NCBI GenBank assembly: GCA_021818565.1
Contig: JAKATV010000133.1
Location: forward strand, 1-5,644
Source: Planctomycetota bacterium
GTDB lineage: Bacteria; Planctomycetota; Phycisphaerae; WQYP01
DNA length: 5,644 nt
Direction of reading: 5' to 3'
This document shows, piece after piece, positions 1-5,567 of this stretch (its first letter is position 1; every line of letters starts with the position of its first letter). The position numbers and the translations under genes were made by a program. The notes beneath the pieces are model-generated. The model searched no databases. It was not told the origin of the DNA and saw nothing but the letters and a program-made list of their open reading frames with translations.

Positions 1-180
1 CGGGTTGCGTATGTAAAAATCATCAGTAACGCCGGTCAGCCGCTACGGCTATGTAATCCGTGGCCCGGGCAAAGTGTGCACTATCAGATTGTCGGCGGCA
101 AACAGGGTACGCTAAGTGGCACCGTGGTCACGCTGGCCACGCGTGCCGGTGAAATGATCAATCTGCGCGAGGGACGGTAA
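1..180 (+). CDS. C-terminal end of a probable GH95-type glycoside hydrolase (partial)
   Basis: The reading frame starting at base 1 is open for 59 codons and ends at TAA 178-180; the 5' part lies outside the window. The residues resemble the C-terminal beta-sandwich of GH95 enzymes (alpha-L-fucosidase / alpha-L-galactosidase family): a strand V-K-I-I-S followed by a G-Q-P-L-R-L segment, the motif NPWPGQ, then a strand-rich tail with ATRAGEMINL, matching the usual 'A-T-x-A-G-x-x-Y/I-x-L' ending. In that family the catalytic (alpha/alpha)6 barrel lies upstream, so no catalytic residue is visible and the substrate cannot be read from this piece. Such enzymes usually act extracytoplasmically on plant or algal glycans. 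The nearby XylR-type regulator fits a sugar-use role. Another glycosidase with a similar accessory C-terminal domain is possible. That this is real coding sequence is fairly certain; the family is moderately certain. Confidence 0.6.
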   Translation, partial: RVAYVKIISNAGQPLRLCNPWPGQSVHYQIVGGKQGTLSGTVVTLATRAGEMINLREGR

Positions 181-284
181 ATCCCCCGCCCGTCAGGCTG
201 CGCCATCACAATCAGAATCCGGCATAGTGGGACTCCCGGTCACCGGTGGGGGGCCAAATCATTGTCCGGCCGTGTGGCGGGCGT

Positions 285-391
285 GGCAATAAATCCGGGC
301 AGGCCTCTGCGAGGCGAGTTTCCAAGTCCAAGCATTCGCTTAGCGCCGGCATTGATGCCGTCGATTTCGCCGCCTGCCCGGACATATTGCC
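285..391. repeat. Imperfect 20-bp inverted repeat enclosing a short hairpin
   Basis: The left arm 285-304 and right arm 372-391 are reverse complements at 18 of 20 positions; the core TCCGGGCAGGC / GCCTGCCCGGA is perfect. The 67-bp interior holds a second perfect hairpin, CGGCATTGATGCCG at 347-360 (6-bp stem, TG loop). Nothing in the interior looks like a transposase or RNA family I recognise. It could be a structured 3' UTR of the glycosidase mRNA, a degenerate MITE-like element, or chance in GC-rich sequence. Confidence 0.45.
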
Positions 392-428
392 CCGCCGCGT
401 GTGGCAGCGTGCCATCGCGAATTGCGAT

Positions 429-467
429 CACTGCGTACAGCGCATAAATTTATTTCTAAAGCGCAAA
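429..467 (+). promoter_or_regulatory. AraC/XylR-type operator-like repeat, copy 1
   Basis: This 39-bp segment matches the segment at 2754-2792 at 38 of 39 positions, the only difference being A at 458 for C at 2783. It contains two direct half-sites, TACAGCGCA at 436-444 and TAAAGCGCA at 457-465, whose starts are 21 bp apart (two helical turns), with an AT-rich spacer that includes the palindrome ATAAATTTAT (444-453). Flanks of the two copies do not match, so the conservation stops at the edges of the site. Tandem half-sites at 21-bp spacing are what AraC-family dimers recognise. No promoter or gene start lies directly beside this copy; the nearest downstream gene begins at 775 with its own promoter at 687-715. 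Confidence 0.6.
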
Positions 468-686
468 CATCCACAGACAATCGAGTGTCAATTTCGCGGT
501 TATATCGTTTCTGCCGCGCGAAAATCTAAGCAGCCGTCGGCTGGAAGAAATATCGATACGTGTTGATGGTAGCGGCGTTGGCCGTTTTCCGTCGCGTGCG
601 CGGATGGCACTTGCCGCCCGAAGGCAATCGATGATATGCTTGGTAAATCCGAATGTTCTTGACGATGCCGCAGAGTGCCCCAGAGG

Positions 687-715
687 TTGACAAATAAATC
701 GGTGGAGTTTGCAAT
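687..715 (+). promoter_or_regulatory. Predicted sigma-70-type promoter for the gene at 775
   Basis: A perfect -35 hexamer TTGACA (687-692) is followed by a 17-bp spacer and a -10-like TGCAAT (710-715, 4 of 6 consensus positions). Transcription would begin near 722, leaving a leader of about 50 nt before the ATG at 775. Placement and spacing are good; the -10 is weak. Confidence 0.5.
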
Positions 716-774
716 TAGAAAAGCTCAGGGGTCTTTTTGACGGTGGGTAAGCTATTTCTAATAAGGAAACTTCT

Positions 775-1320
775 ATGGCGATATCGGGCATTCGGGAAAA
801 GATCAATGAAAACCAAAAGCCGTTTGTTATCGGGGGCGTTGTGATGGTCTGTCTGGCCGTTGGATTATTAATTTGGGAACTAAAACCCGTCAGCGCTCCG
901 CCTGCCCCAAGCAGTTACTATTTTTATGATACGTCCAACGGCAGTATTACCACGGAGCCGATCACCGCCATTTCACCGCTGAAGGGTGCCGGGGGCAAAG
1001 ATACGCTGGTACAGGCTTTTTTCTTCACCTGCAGCACGTGTGGCGATAAAAAGATCGGCTACCTGCTGAAGTATACACGCCGTGCCAAGGCGGCAAAAGC
1101 ATATCTTGCTCGCCCGCTCAGCGGCACGATGACCCCCCAACAGTCCATGCAATTTAATTCCTCCCTTTCCAAATACCAGGTCGCGGTAGCCATGGGTACA
1201 CTGGTGCGTTTGCCGGCCAAAGGTTCGCACTGGTACCCCATCGCCGGCCCGACGGGATCGCAAATCACCAGCCCGCCTCGTTGTTCCGCAACGGCGCTGG
1301 CCAAACCCTGTTTCCCTTGA
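775..1320 (+). CDS. Single-pass membrane protein with a CxxC motif, planctomycete hypothetical family
   Basis: Predicted protein of 181 residues. The start is supported by AAGGA (763-767) 7 nt before the ATG. The N-terminus (IREKINEN, residues 6-13) is followed by one strongly hydrophobic segment at about residues 17-34, then a Pro-rich linker (residues 38-45) and a soluble domain presumably outside the cytoplasm. That domain holds a CSTC motif (Cys86, Cys89) followed by GDKKIGYLLKYT, and further on a V-R-L-P..GSHWYP segment. The tail has a lone Cys and ends in PCFP, which resembles the ends I recall for planctomycete hypothetical proteins with the same N-terminal anchor. The family has no function I can name; the CxxC could bind a metal or form a disulfide. 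It converges on the prepilin-like gene and shares a terminator with it. Coding status is well supported, function unknown. Confidence 0.75.
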   Translation: MAISGIREKINENQKPFVIGGVVMVCLAVGLLIWELKPVSAPPAPSSYYFYDTSNGSITTEPITAISPLKGAGGKDTLVQAFFFTCSTCGDKKIGYLLKYTRRAKAAKAYLARPLSGTMTPQQSMQFNSSLSKYQVAVAMGTLVRLPAKGSHWYPIAGPTGSQITSPPRCSATALAKPCFP

Positions 1321-1681
1321 CCGACTCAATGTTGCCGCGCTTGGGCTGCCAAAACGCCATTGGGGAACGCCAAGTACCATAGAGAATAGCCGTTAGCGGT
1401 GCGGCGGCACACTTAGCCCCGCATTGCCCTCAGAAAAAGTCCGCACATTACGCCGCCCAATCGCTGAGTTTTTTCCGCAGTTTACGCTATCCCTGATTCG
1501 TCCCCCAAACAAGCCGGCCGCCTTGTCTATTTGATCAGGCGGCCGGCTTTAGGAGGGTGTAAGGAAAGTGGGATAATTCCAATTTCAAATTGACGGAATC
1601 GCCCAAAATCTCAATTAGCTGCATGCGTTTAGGCAGCGCTGTGCAAGAGGTAACTTCTCCTACCACATTCACAACAACGTG
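1321..1681. other. 361-bp convergent intergenic region
   Basis: This stretch separates the 3' ends of two converging genes. Its only strong element is the hairpin terminator at 1511-1549. A short AT-rich palindrome-like segment (AATTTCAAATT, near 1580) lies beyond it. An alternative reading frame downstream of the 775 gene stays open to about 1381, but I take it as incidental. No gene or RNA is recognised. Confidence 0.6.
1511..1549. terminator. Bidirectional hairpin terminator
   Basis: A perfect 13-bp stem, AAGCCGGCCGCCT (1511-1523) paired with AGGCGGCCGGCTT (1537-1549), closes a 13-nt loop. The stem is very GC-rich with A/T at its base. A short T run follows on the plus strand (GGCTTT), and TTGTTTG follows on the minus strand. 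Its place between two convergent genes suggests it stops both transcripts, about 190 nt after the plus-strand stop and 130 nt after the minus-strand stop. Confidence 0.8.
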
Positions 1682-2611
1682 TTACTGCGGTTGGTATAAC
1701 GCAGCGATCTGTGCTCGTTCGGCCTGCAGATCTGACTGAGTGGGGTTCCAATTTTGGTTCCATCGCAGCGTCCAAAGATCGGGGAGCTTAACGGCTTCCG
1801 CATGGCCGTCCGCGAACGCAACATTGGTTGTAATGCCATGCCGGAGGGAAAGAAATCTGGTCATAAAATCCCACCAGACATTACCGCTGTTATACAGGTT
1901 GGTGGTCAAGCTCCCCCCTGGGGTATTCCAAACACTTGGGCAGCCCTCGGGCATAAGCCCGTCGAGAATCAGCGGCACCTGATTGGTTGGGGCGCTGTTG
2001 ATAGAATTACCCCAGAACATGCTGGTTGTATTCCCGGCCCAACCCGGGGCCAGGCCGTTCAAGTAGTTCTGGCCGTCGGCGTCTGAACCGTTGTAGTTGT
2101 AAATAAAGCCATTGAATGTGTAACTGCAATAGATGGTACCTACACCGAACGTAGCCGGCGGGTTGTTCGGATTCAGGAAAGCGGCGGGAACCTGACCGGA
2201 GTTGTAAAGATTGCCATTCTGATGCAGGAAAACGCGGCACCAAGGCGTGACAGGATCATTTGCGCCTTCCACCCAGCCGATGCCATAATTTACAGTCGTC
2301 GCGGGACAAATATAGGATGCAGGCGTGGTCATAAACGGCGCGAGCATTTCGAACCACCCTCCCGCGTTGTCACCGTTTCCGCCAGAGGCCGATTGCCGTG
2401 TCATGAAACCGTATTGCGAGACGTACTCCGCATAGGCGGTGCCGAACTGTCGCAGGTTAGAGAGGCATACAGTGTTGGTAGCCAGCTTCTTCGCCCGTGC
2501 CAACGCCGGTAGCAGCAATGCAATCAGCAGGGCGATGATGGATATAACCACCAGCAGTTCAATGAGTGTGAAGCCTTTTGGCTTACGACCAATAGGATGT
2601 GTGACTTTCAT
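1682..2611 (-). CDS. Prepilin-like protein with N-terminal methylation motif and H-X9-DG domain
   Basis: Predicted protein of 309 residues. The start chosen has a strong GGAGGA (minus strand, 2625-2620) 8 nt upstream; an in-frame ATG at 2674 would add 21 residues but has no such site and would bury the prepilin leader. Residues 1-13 form a basic leader ending KPKG, then FTLIELLVVISII: a type IV pilin / type II pseudopilin cleavage site (Gly13-Phe14, Glu18 at +5) and hydrophobic helix to about residue 37. The body is rich in Asn, Gly, Trp and Tyr. Near the C-terminus RHGITTNVAFADG gives the H-X9-DG motif (His258, Asp268-Gly269) typical of the very large prepilin-like families of planctomycetes and relatives. 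A prepilin peptidase should process it at the inner membrane; the final role is unknown, perhaps surface display or secretion. It is divergent from the XylR-type regulator and may share its control region. Confidence 0.9.
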   Translation of the reverse strand: MKVTHPIGRKPKGFTLIELLVVISIIALLIALLLPALARAKKLATNTVCLSNLRQFGTAYAEYVSQYGFMTRQSASGGNGDNAGGWFEMLAPFMTTPASYICPATTVNYGIGWVEGANDPVTPWCRVFLHQNGNLYNSGQVPAAFLNPNNPPATFGVGTIYCSYTFNGFIYNYNGSDADGQNYLNGLAPGWAGNTTSMFWGNSINSAPTNQVPLILDGLMPEGCPSVWNTPGGSLTTNLYNSGNVWWDFMTRFLSLRHGITTNVAFADGHAEAVKLPDLWTLRWNQNWNPTQSDLQAERAQIAALYQPQ

Positions 2612-2619
2612 AAATAAAG

Positions 2620-2625
2620 TCCTCC
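2620..2625 (-). promoter_or_regulatory. Ribosome binding site fixing the prepilin-like start
   Basis: GGAGGA on the minus strand lies 8 nt before the ATG at 2611-2609. It decides in favour of this start over the upstream in-frame ATG at 2674. Confidence 0.8.
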
Positions 2626-2746
2626 GAAGAAAAAATACCTGAACCTTCCAGTTTTTCAGTCCCAGGCGACACACCTGAGGCTGCTTAGTTATTTAATTGT
2701 TCATCTCGCGTCATCAAGACTTCACTAATGATAATGATCCAAAAGC

Positions 2747-2800
2747 TTGACGCCACTGCGTACAGCGCATAAATTTATTTCTACAGCGCAAAATTATTAT
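2747..2800 (+). promoter_or_regulatory. Promoter region of the XylR/AraC-type regulator gene
   Basis: Two alternative core promoters can be read. TTGACG (2747-2752) with a 17-bp spacer and TAAATT (2770-2775) would be directly covered by the operator, which suggests repression. TATTAT (2795-2800) lies just downstream of the operator, so the proximal half-site (2782-2790) would sit near its -35 position, as is common for AraC-type activation. Both would give a leader of roughly 25-50 nt before the ATG at 2831. The sequence alone does not decide between them. Confidence 0.45.
2754..2792 (+). promoter_or_regulatory. AraC/XylR-type operator-like repeat, copy 2
   Basis: This is the second copy of the site at 429-467 (38 of 39 positions identical). 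Its two half-sites are identical nonamers, TACAGCGCA at 2761-2769 and 2782-2790, exactly 21 bp apart, with an AT-rich spacer. It lies 38 bp before the start of the XylR-type regulator and about 140 bp before the divergent prepilin-like gene. Autoregulation is the simplest reading; joint control of the divergent gene is possible. Confidence 0.65.
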
Positions 2801-2830
2801 AGGTATTTTGTCGCTCAAATGGAGTGTTGT

Positions 2831-4048
2831 ATGATGAGAAAAACCGTTAAAAGTAAGCGTATTCGCGGCAAGAGTTCCAGGCGAATTGCGCTATTTCTCG
2901 AAGAAATGGGACCCTATGGCGAGCGTGCTATGCAGGCTATCGCGCAGTTTGCCCGAGGCCGGGGAACCTGGCGCGTCGATATGGCCAACTTTGGCGAAGT
3001 TACTGCCGATGAAATTGCCGCCGGAAAAGTCGATGGCGTTATTTTTGGCCGCTGGGGGGCGTTGCCGGAGTTGCTCAAGGCTATCAACCATAGCGGCGTG
3101 CCGGCGGTGGATATTTCTGGTGCCGATGAAGTGCAAACACCCCCCGCCCGCGTGATGCCCGATGACCGTGGTGTCGGAATAATGGCAGCCGAACATTTTC
3201 TCGCCCGTGGTTTTGAGCATTTTGCGTATTATGGCCTGCCCGAGGAATTTAATCATCGCTGGGAAAAAGCCCGCCGGGATGGATTCCGCGATACGCTTGC
3301 CAGCCGCGGCTTATCAACGGATTGCTTCAGTGGCTCCGCCCGTGGGTGGAATGAATTGCATGATGGCGTCCATCTGATGGCTTTGAGCCGCTGGTTGATC
3401 AAGCTGCCCAAGCCTTGCGCGGTGCTGGCCTGTATTGATGCCTTCGCCTATGAAATTTTGCGTTTGGCGCGGGAATCCGGCATGGCGGTTCCCGAGGATA
3501 TTGCGGTCTGCGGTGTGGATAACCGCCTGTGGATTTGCATGCTGGCCAACCCCACCATTACCAGTATCCCCCTTGATGGCGTGCAGGCCGGGGCACGCAG
3601 CGCCCAATTGCTTGACAAACTCATGGCCGGCCGCGCGGTTCCGCAAGAGCCAATACTCATTGCGCCCCTGCCCATTGAGCAGCGAGAATCTACCAATGTC
3701 TACGCCTTCCATGACGCCGACGTGGTGGAAGCACTGCACTATATTCGGGATCATTGCAACCGGCCGATCACCGTGGCGGATATCCTTCGGACAATTCCTG
3801 TTTCCCGAAGATCGTTGGAAATGCGATTTAAAAGCCTGACTGGTCAGACCTTGCAGGCGGAAATCTGGAGAGCGCATTTGGACCGTGCCAAGCGACTGCT
3901 GCTGGAAACGGATCAATCCATCTATGACGTTGCCGAAAATTCGGGATTCCGCACGTCCGCGACTTTTAATGTCATGTTCCGCCGGGCCGTTGGCAAGACG
4001 CCTACCGAATTTCGTCGGCAGGTTAAATTGCCAATGCGACAGCCTTAA
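2831..4048 (+). CDS. XylR-type transcriptional regulator, AraC family with LacI-like sensor domain
   Basis: Predicted protein of 405 residues, close to E. coli XylR (392). The start has GGAG (2821-2824) 6 nt upstream; an ATG at 2834 is an equal alternative, and a longer reading frame to 2747 would run through the operator. After a basic N-terminal tail (KSKRIRGKSSRR) comes a periplasmic-binding-protein-like sensor of the LacI/GalR kind, roughly residues 16-290. It begins IALFLEEMGPYGERAM and later shows VPEDIAVCGVDN and PLDGVQAGARSAQLLDKLMAG. The C-terminal AraC DNA-binding domain covers about residues 297-397, with two helix-turn-helix units (ITVADILRTIPVSRRSLE; SIYDVAENSGFRTSATFNVMF) and the closing GKTPTEFRRQ. 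Such proteins bind a sugar in the cytoplasm and then activate catabolic promoters. The ligand is unknown; the glycosidase upstream suggests a sugar released from fucosylated or related glycans, which is inference only. Confidence 0.92.
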   Translation: MMRKTVKSKRIRGKSSRRIALFLEEMGPYGERAMQAIAQFARGRGTWRVDMANFGEVTADEIAAGKVDGVIFGRWGALPELLKAINHSGVPAVDISGADEVQTPPARVMPDDRGVGIMAAEHFLARGFEHFAYYGLPEEFNHRWEKARRDGFRDTLASRGLSTDCFSGSARGWNELHDGVHLMALSRWLIKLPKPCAVLACIDAFAYEILRLARESGMAVPEDIAVCGVDNRLWICMLANPTITSIPLDGVQAGARSAQLLDKLMAGRAVPQEPILIAPLPIEQRESTNVYAFHDADVVEALHYIRDHCNRPITVADILRTIPVSRRSLEMRFKSLTGQTLQAEIWRAHLDRAKRLLLETDQSIYDVAENSGFRTSATFNVMFRRAVGKTPTEFRRQVKLPMRQP

Positions 4049-4118
4049 TCGGTTCGGCGGGAATTTTCGGCGGCGTTTACTGCGTCGGTATAAGAGCCGG
4101 TACTGTGATTTCGGTTAC

Positions 4119-4985
4119 TTATCCGAATTGGCCGGTGACGTAAGCCAGGGTTTGCTGGTGGTCGGGGTTGTGGAAGATTTTATCGGTGGCACCGACTTCA
4201 ATTAGGTTGCCCATATAGAAAAACGCGGTCTGATGGGCCACGCGCACGGCCTGATGCATATTGTGCGTGACAATCACGATGGTCATGGTTTTGCTTAATT
4301 CATTAATCAGCGATTCAATGGTTTTCGTGGCGATGGGATCCAGCGCCGAACAGGGTTCATCCATCAGCAGTACTTCAGGGTCTACCGCAATGGCCCGGGC
4401 AATGCAAAGACGCTGCTGCTGGCCACCTGAAAGGGACAACGCGGAAATATGCAGGCGGTCCTTTACTTCATCCCAAAGCCCGGCCGAGCGCAAGGATTTC
4501 TCAACTTTTTCGGCAATCATGGTCTTTCCGCGAATGCCATGAATTCGCAGCGGATAGGCCACATTTTCAAAAATGCTTTTGGGAAATGGATTGGGTTTCT
4601 GAAATACCATGCCGGTGCGTTTGCGCAATTCCATCACATCCACCCGGCGGTCATAAATATCAGAACCGTGGATTTTGATACTGCCGCGCACGTGGCAATG
4701 TCGGATCAGATCATTCATGCGGTTAAAGCAGCGAAGAATTGTTGATTTGCCGCAGCCTGACGGCCCAATAAACGCCGTCACTTCGCCATGGGCGATGTGC
4801 AGATTTACGCCGTGAACCGCCCGGCCTTTTCCATAAAATACTTCGAGGTTCTTTATTTCTATCGCCTGCCGCTTGGCGTGGTGGTCCGGAGCCACCGGAA
4901 TCATGCGCGGCAAGTTCCCGGCATGGCCGTTATGCTGTGACGCGTGCGGGCGTGAGGCGGATTCTGTTGTAATTGGCGGCGTCAT
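4119..4985 (-). CDS. pstB: Phosphate ABC transporter ATP-binding protein PstB
   Basis: Predicted protein of 288 residues; it couples ATP hydrolysis to phosphate import through the PstC-PstA membrane channel, with PstS supplying phosphate. All ABC ATPase motifs are present: Walker A GPSGCGKST (74-82), Q-loop Gln129 in VFQKPNPFPKSI, signature LSGGQQQR (185-192), Walker B VLLMDE (205-210), D-loop SALD and H-loop His241 in VTHNM. The FQKPNPFP and RMNDL segments are diagnostic of PstB. The start is fixed by GGAGGT (minus strand 4998-4993) 7 nt before the ATG. An N-terminal tail of about 38 residues, polar and His-rich, precedes the ATPase core and makes the protein longer than the usual 250-260. 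The gene stands alone: the next gene downstream is convergent and no pstS, pstC, pstA or phoU lies next to it in the window. Confidence 0.96.
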   Translation of the reverse strand: MTPPITTESASRPHASQHNGHAGNLPRMIPVAPDHHAKRQAIEIKNLEVFYGKGRAVHGVNLHIAHGEVTAFIGPSGCGKSTILRCFNRMNDLIRHCHVRGSIKIHGSDIYDRRVDVMELRKRTGMVFQKPNPFPKSIFENVAYPLRIHGIRGKTMIAEKVEKSLRSAGLWDEVKDRLHISALSLSGGQQQRLCIARAIAVDPEVLLMDEPCSALDPIATKTIESLINELSKTMTIVIVTHNMHQAVRVAHQTAFFYMGNLIEVGATDKIFHNPDHQQTLAYVTGQFG

Positions 4986-4992
4986 GGTACAT

Positions 4993-4998
4993 ACCTCC
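4993..4998 (-). promoter_or_regulatory. Ribosome binding site fixing the pstB start
   Basis: GGAGGT on the minus strand lies 7 nt before the ATG at 4985-4983. It supports the long N-terminal tail of PstB over an internal start at Met28. Confidence 0.8.
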
Positions 4999-5062
4999 GC
5001 GATTTTCAGTCGCTTGCTTTTTGCTAGTCTGCCCGGCCTACGCCAAGCAGAGGTTCAACAAA

Positions 5063-5093
5063 CCCATGGAATAACAGTACGACATTCCAAGGG
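5063..5093 (-). promoter_or_regulatory. Imperfect hairpin in the pstB leader
   Basis: TGGAAT (5067-5072) pairs with ATTCCA (5084-5089) around an 11-nt loop, and the stem continues past one mismatch with CCC (5063-5065) and GGG (5091-5093), giving 9 of 10 paired positions. No T-run follows on the minus strand, so it is not an ordinary terminator. It could be an operator or a leader RNA structure. Confidence 0.35.
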
Positions 5094-5128
5094 ATGGTAG
5101 CAAGGGTTTTCCGGTAAAAAAGCCCGTA

Positions 5129-5170
5129 TTAGCGCAACATTATCCATTGAATTACGGATTTTTAGCGCAA
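5129..5170 (-). promoter_or_regulatory. Candidate pstB promoter with duplicated TTAGCGCAA boxes
   Basis: The nonamer TTAGCGCAA occurs at 5129-5137 and again at 5162-5170, 33 bp apart. On the minus strand a -10-like GATAAT (5144-5139) lies 17 bp downstream of the second box, so that box takes the place of the -35 element, as Pho boxes do at PhoB-activated promoters. TTA trinucleotides also start at 5140 and 5173, which keeps an 11-bp rhythm with 5129 and 5162. The predicted leader would be about 145 nt. PhoB control is plausible for a pst gene, but the core AGCGCAA also resembles the half-sites of the XylR-type operator. Confidence 0.35.
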
Positions 5171-5390
5171 AGTTAATATTTTTATAAAAATGAAAATACC
5201 CTGTGGGCCGCACAAAGCCGCAGTTGGCGTAGGAACACAGCGTCGTCACTGCTGAAGAGCATCAAAAGCTTTGCTCCCAATGTGTCTCTTTCTCAGGTAG
5301 ACTCTTGGTAAAGAATACTTTACTATAGCCCCGCAATGGTAACGTTCTTGTAACTAGCGATGATCTTTAGTAACGGAGGCCTGACCAGGT

Positions 5391-5564
5391 ATGGCAAGAA
5401 TCACAGGCACCTATCGAATCACCATGTGGGATCACGACGAAGTCCGGGCCTTCGTTCCCGCGGCATTGCCGCCCCAGAAGCCGCCGCTGACCTTGGACGC
5501 CCAAACACTGCGGATCTTGGCGAATGCCAACGCCGCGTTAGGCAACCTAATATTACTATGTTAA
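5391..5564 (+). pseudogene. Truncated N-terminal fragment of a Fic-family protein
   Basis: The ATG is preceded by GGAGG (5375-5379) at 11 nt. The 57-residue product, after a short start, reads RAFVPAALPPQKPPLTLD and then LRILANANAALGNL, the hallmark of the N-terminal domain of Fic/DOC family proteins, where 'F-x-P-x-x-L-P-P...L-x-L-D...A-x-x-A-L-G-x-L' leads into the alpha-helical core. After GNL the match ends abruptly, three unrelated residues plus Cys follow, and TAA stops the frame. Full Fic proteins of this type have about 350-380 residues and carry the AMP-transferase motif HPFxxGNGR; none of that is present downstream in the remaining 80 bases. The fragment is therefore most likely a relic cut by an insertion or deletion near 5547-5550. 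Confidence 0.65.
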
Positions 5565-5567
5565 GTA

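Larger units (their letters stand above)
181..774. other. 594-bp non-coding region between glycosidase and membrane-protein genes
   Basis: No convincing gene is seen on either strand: the short open frames overlap one another, lack ribosome binding sites and read as low-complexity or Arg/Pro-rich peptides. The region contains an imperfect inverted repeat at 285-391 with an inner hairpin at 347-360, copy 1 of the operator-like repeat at 429-467, a 14-bp near-palindrome (GACA...TGTC) at 476-489 just downstream of that operator, and a sigma-70-like promoter at 687-715 for the gene at 775. No clear terminator follows the glycosidase stop; only a weak GACGG/CCGTC pairing (173-177 with 190-194) is present. 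Confidence 0.6.
4986..5390. other. 405-bp divergent region between pstB and the Fic remnant
   Basis: No gene is supported here; the one short minus-strand frame (5055-5249) lacks a ribosome binding site and recognisable content. The region holds the pstB ribosome binding site, an imperfect hairpin at 5063-5093, a candidate pstB promoter with duplicated TTAGCGCAA sites (5129-5170), an AT-rich block (5171-5190), a perfect dyad GTAAAG/CTTTAC at 5308-5323 and the ribosome binding site of the Fic remnant (GGAGG, 5375-5379). Confidence 0.6.

Noticed and set aside
456..806. A 116-residue open frame on the minus strand in the left non-coding region.
   Set aside because: It runs across the promoter and start of the 775 gene, has no recognisable domain and overlaps the operator repeat.
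973..1380. A 135-residue open frame on the minus strand opposite the CxxC protein gene.
   Set aside because: The sense frame has a ribosome binding site, promoter and membrane segment; the antisense peptide has no recognisable content.
1260..1381. A possible frameshift at the end of the 775-1320 gene, because a shifted frame stays open to about 1381 with a natural-looking composition.
   Set aside because: The unshifted end with a lone Cys and PCFP resembles endings I recall for this hypothetical family, so the stop at 1320 is probably real. An alignment to homologues would settle it.
1631..1650. A third XylR-type operator, from a GCGCTGTG match near 1636.
   Set aside because: The half-site match is imperfect and no second half-site lies 21 bp away.
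2612..2674. A start at 2674 for the prepilin-like protein.
   Set aside because: It would add 21 residues in front of the prepilin leader, and it lacks the strong ribosome binding site seen before 2611.
2747..2830. A longer start for the XylR-type regulator at 2747 or 2819.
   Set aside because: The extension would translate the operator repeat, and the ribosome binding site GGAG at 2821-2824 points to the ATG at 2831 or 2834.
3314..3916. A 200-residue open frame on the minus strand opposite the XylR-type gene.
   Set aside because: It is antisense to a well-supported gene, shows no family motif and reflects codon bias of the real frame.
4049..4118. A terminator between the convergent regulator and pstB genes.
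   Set aside because: I looked for a hairpin with a T-run in the 70-bp gap and found no convincing stem; short CCGG-type repeats there do not pair well.
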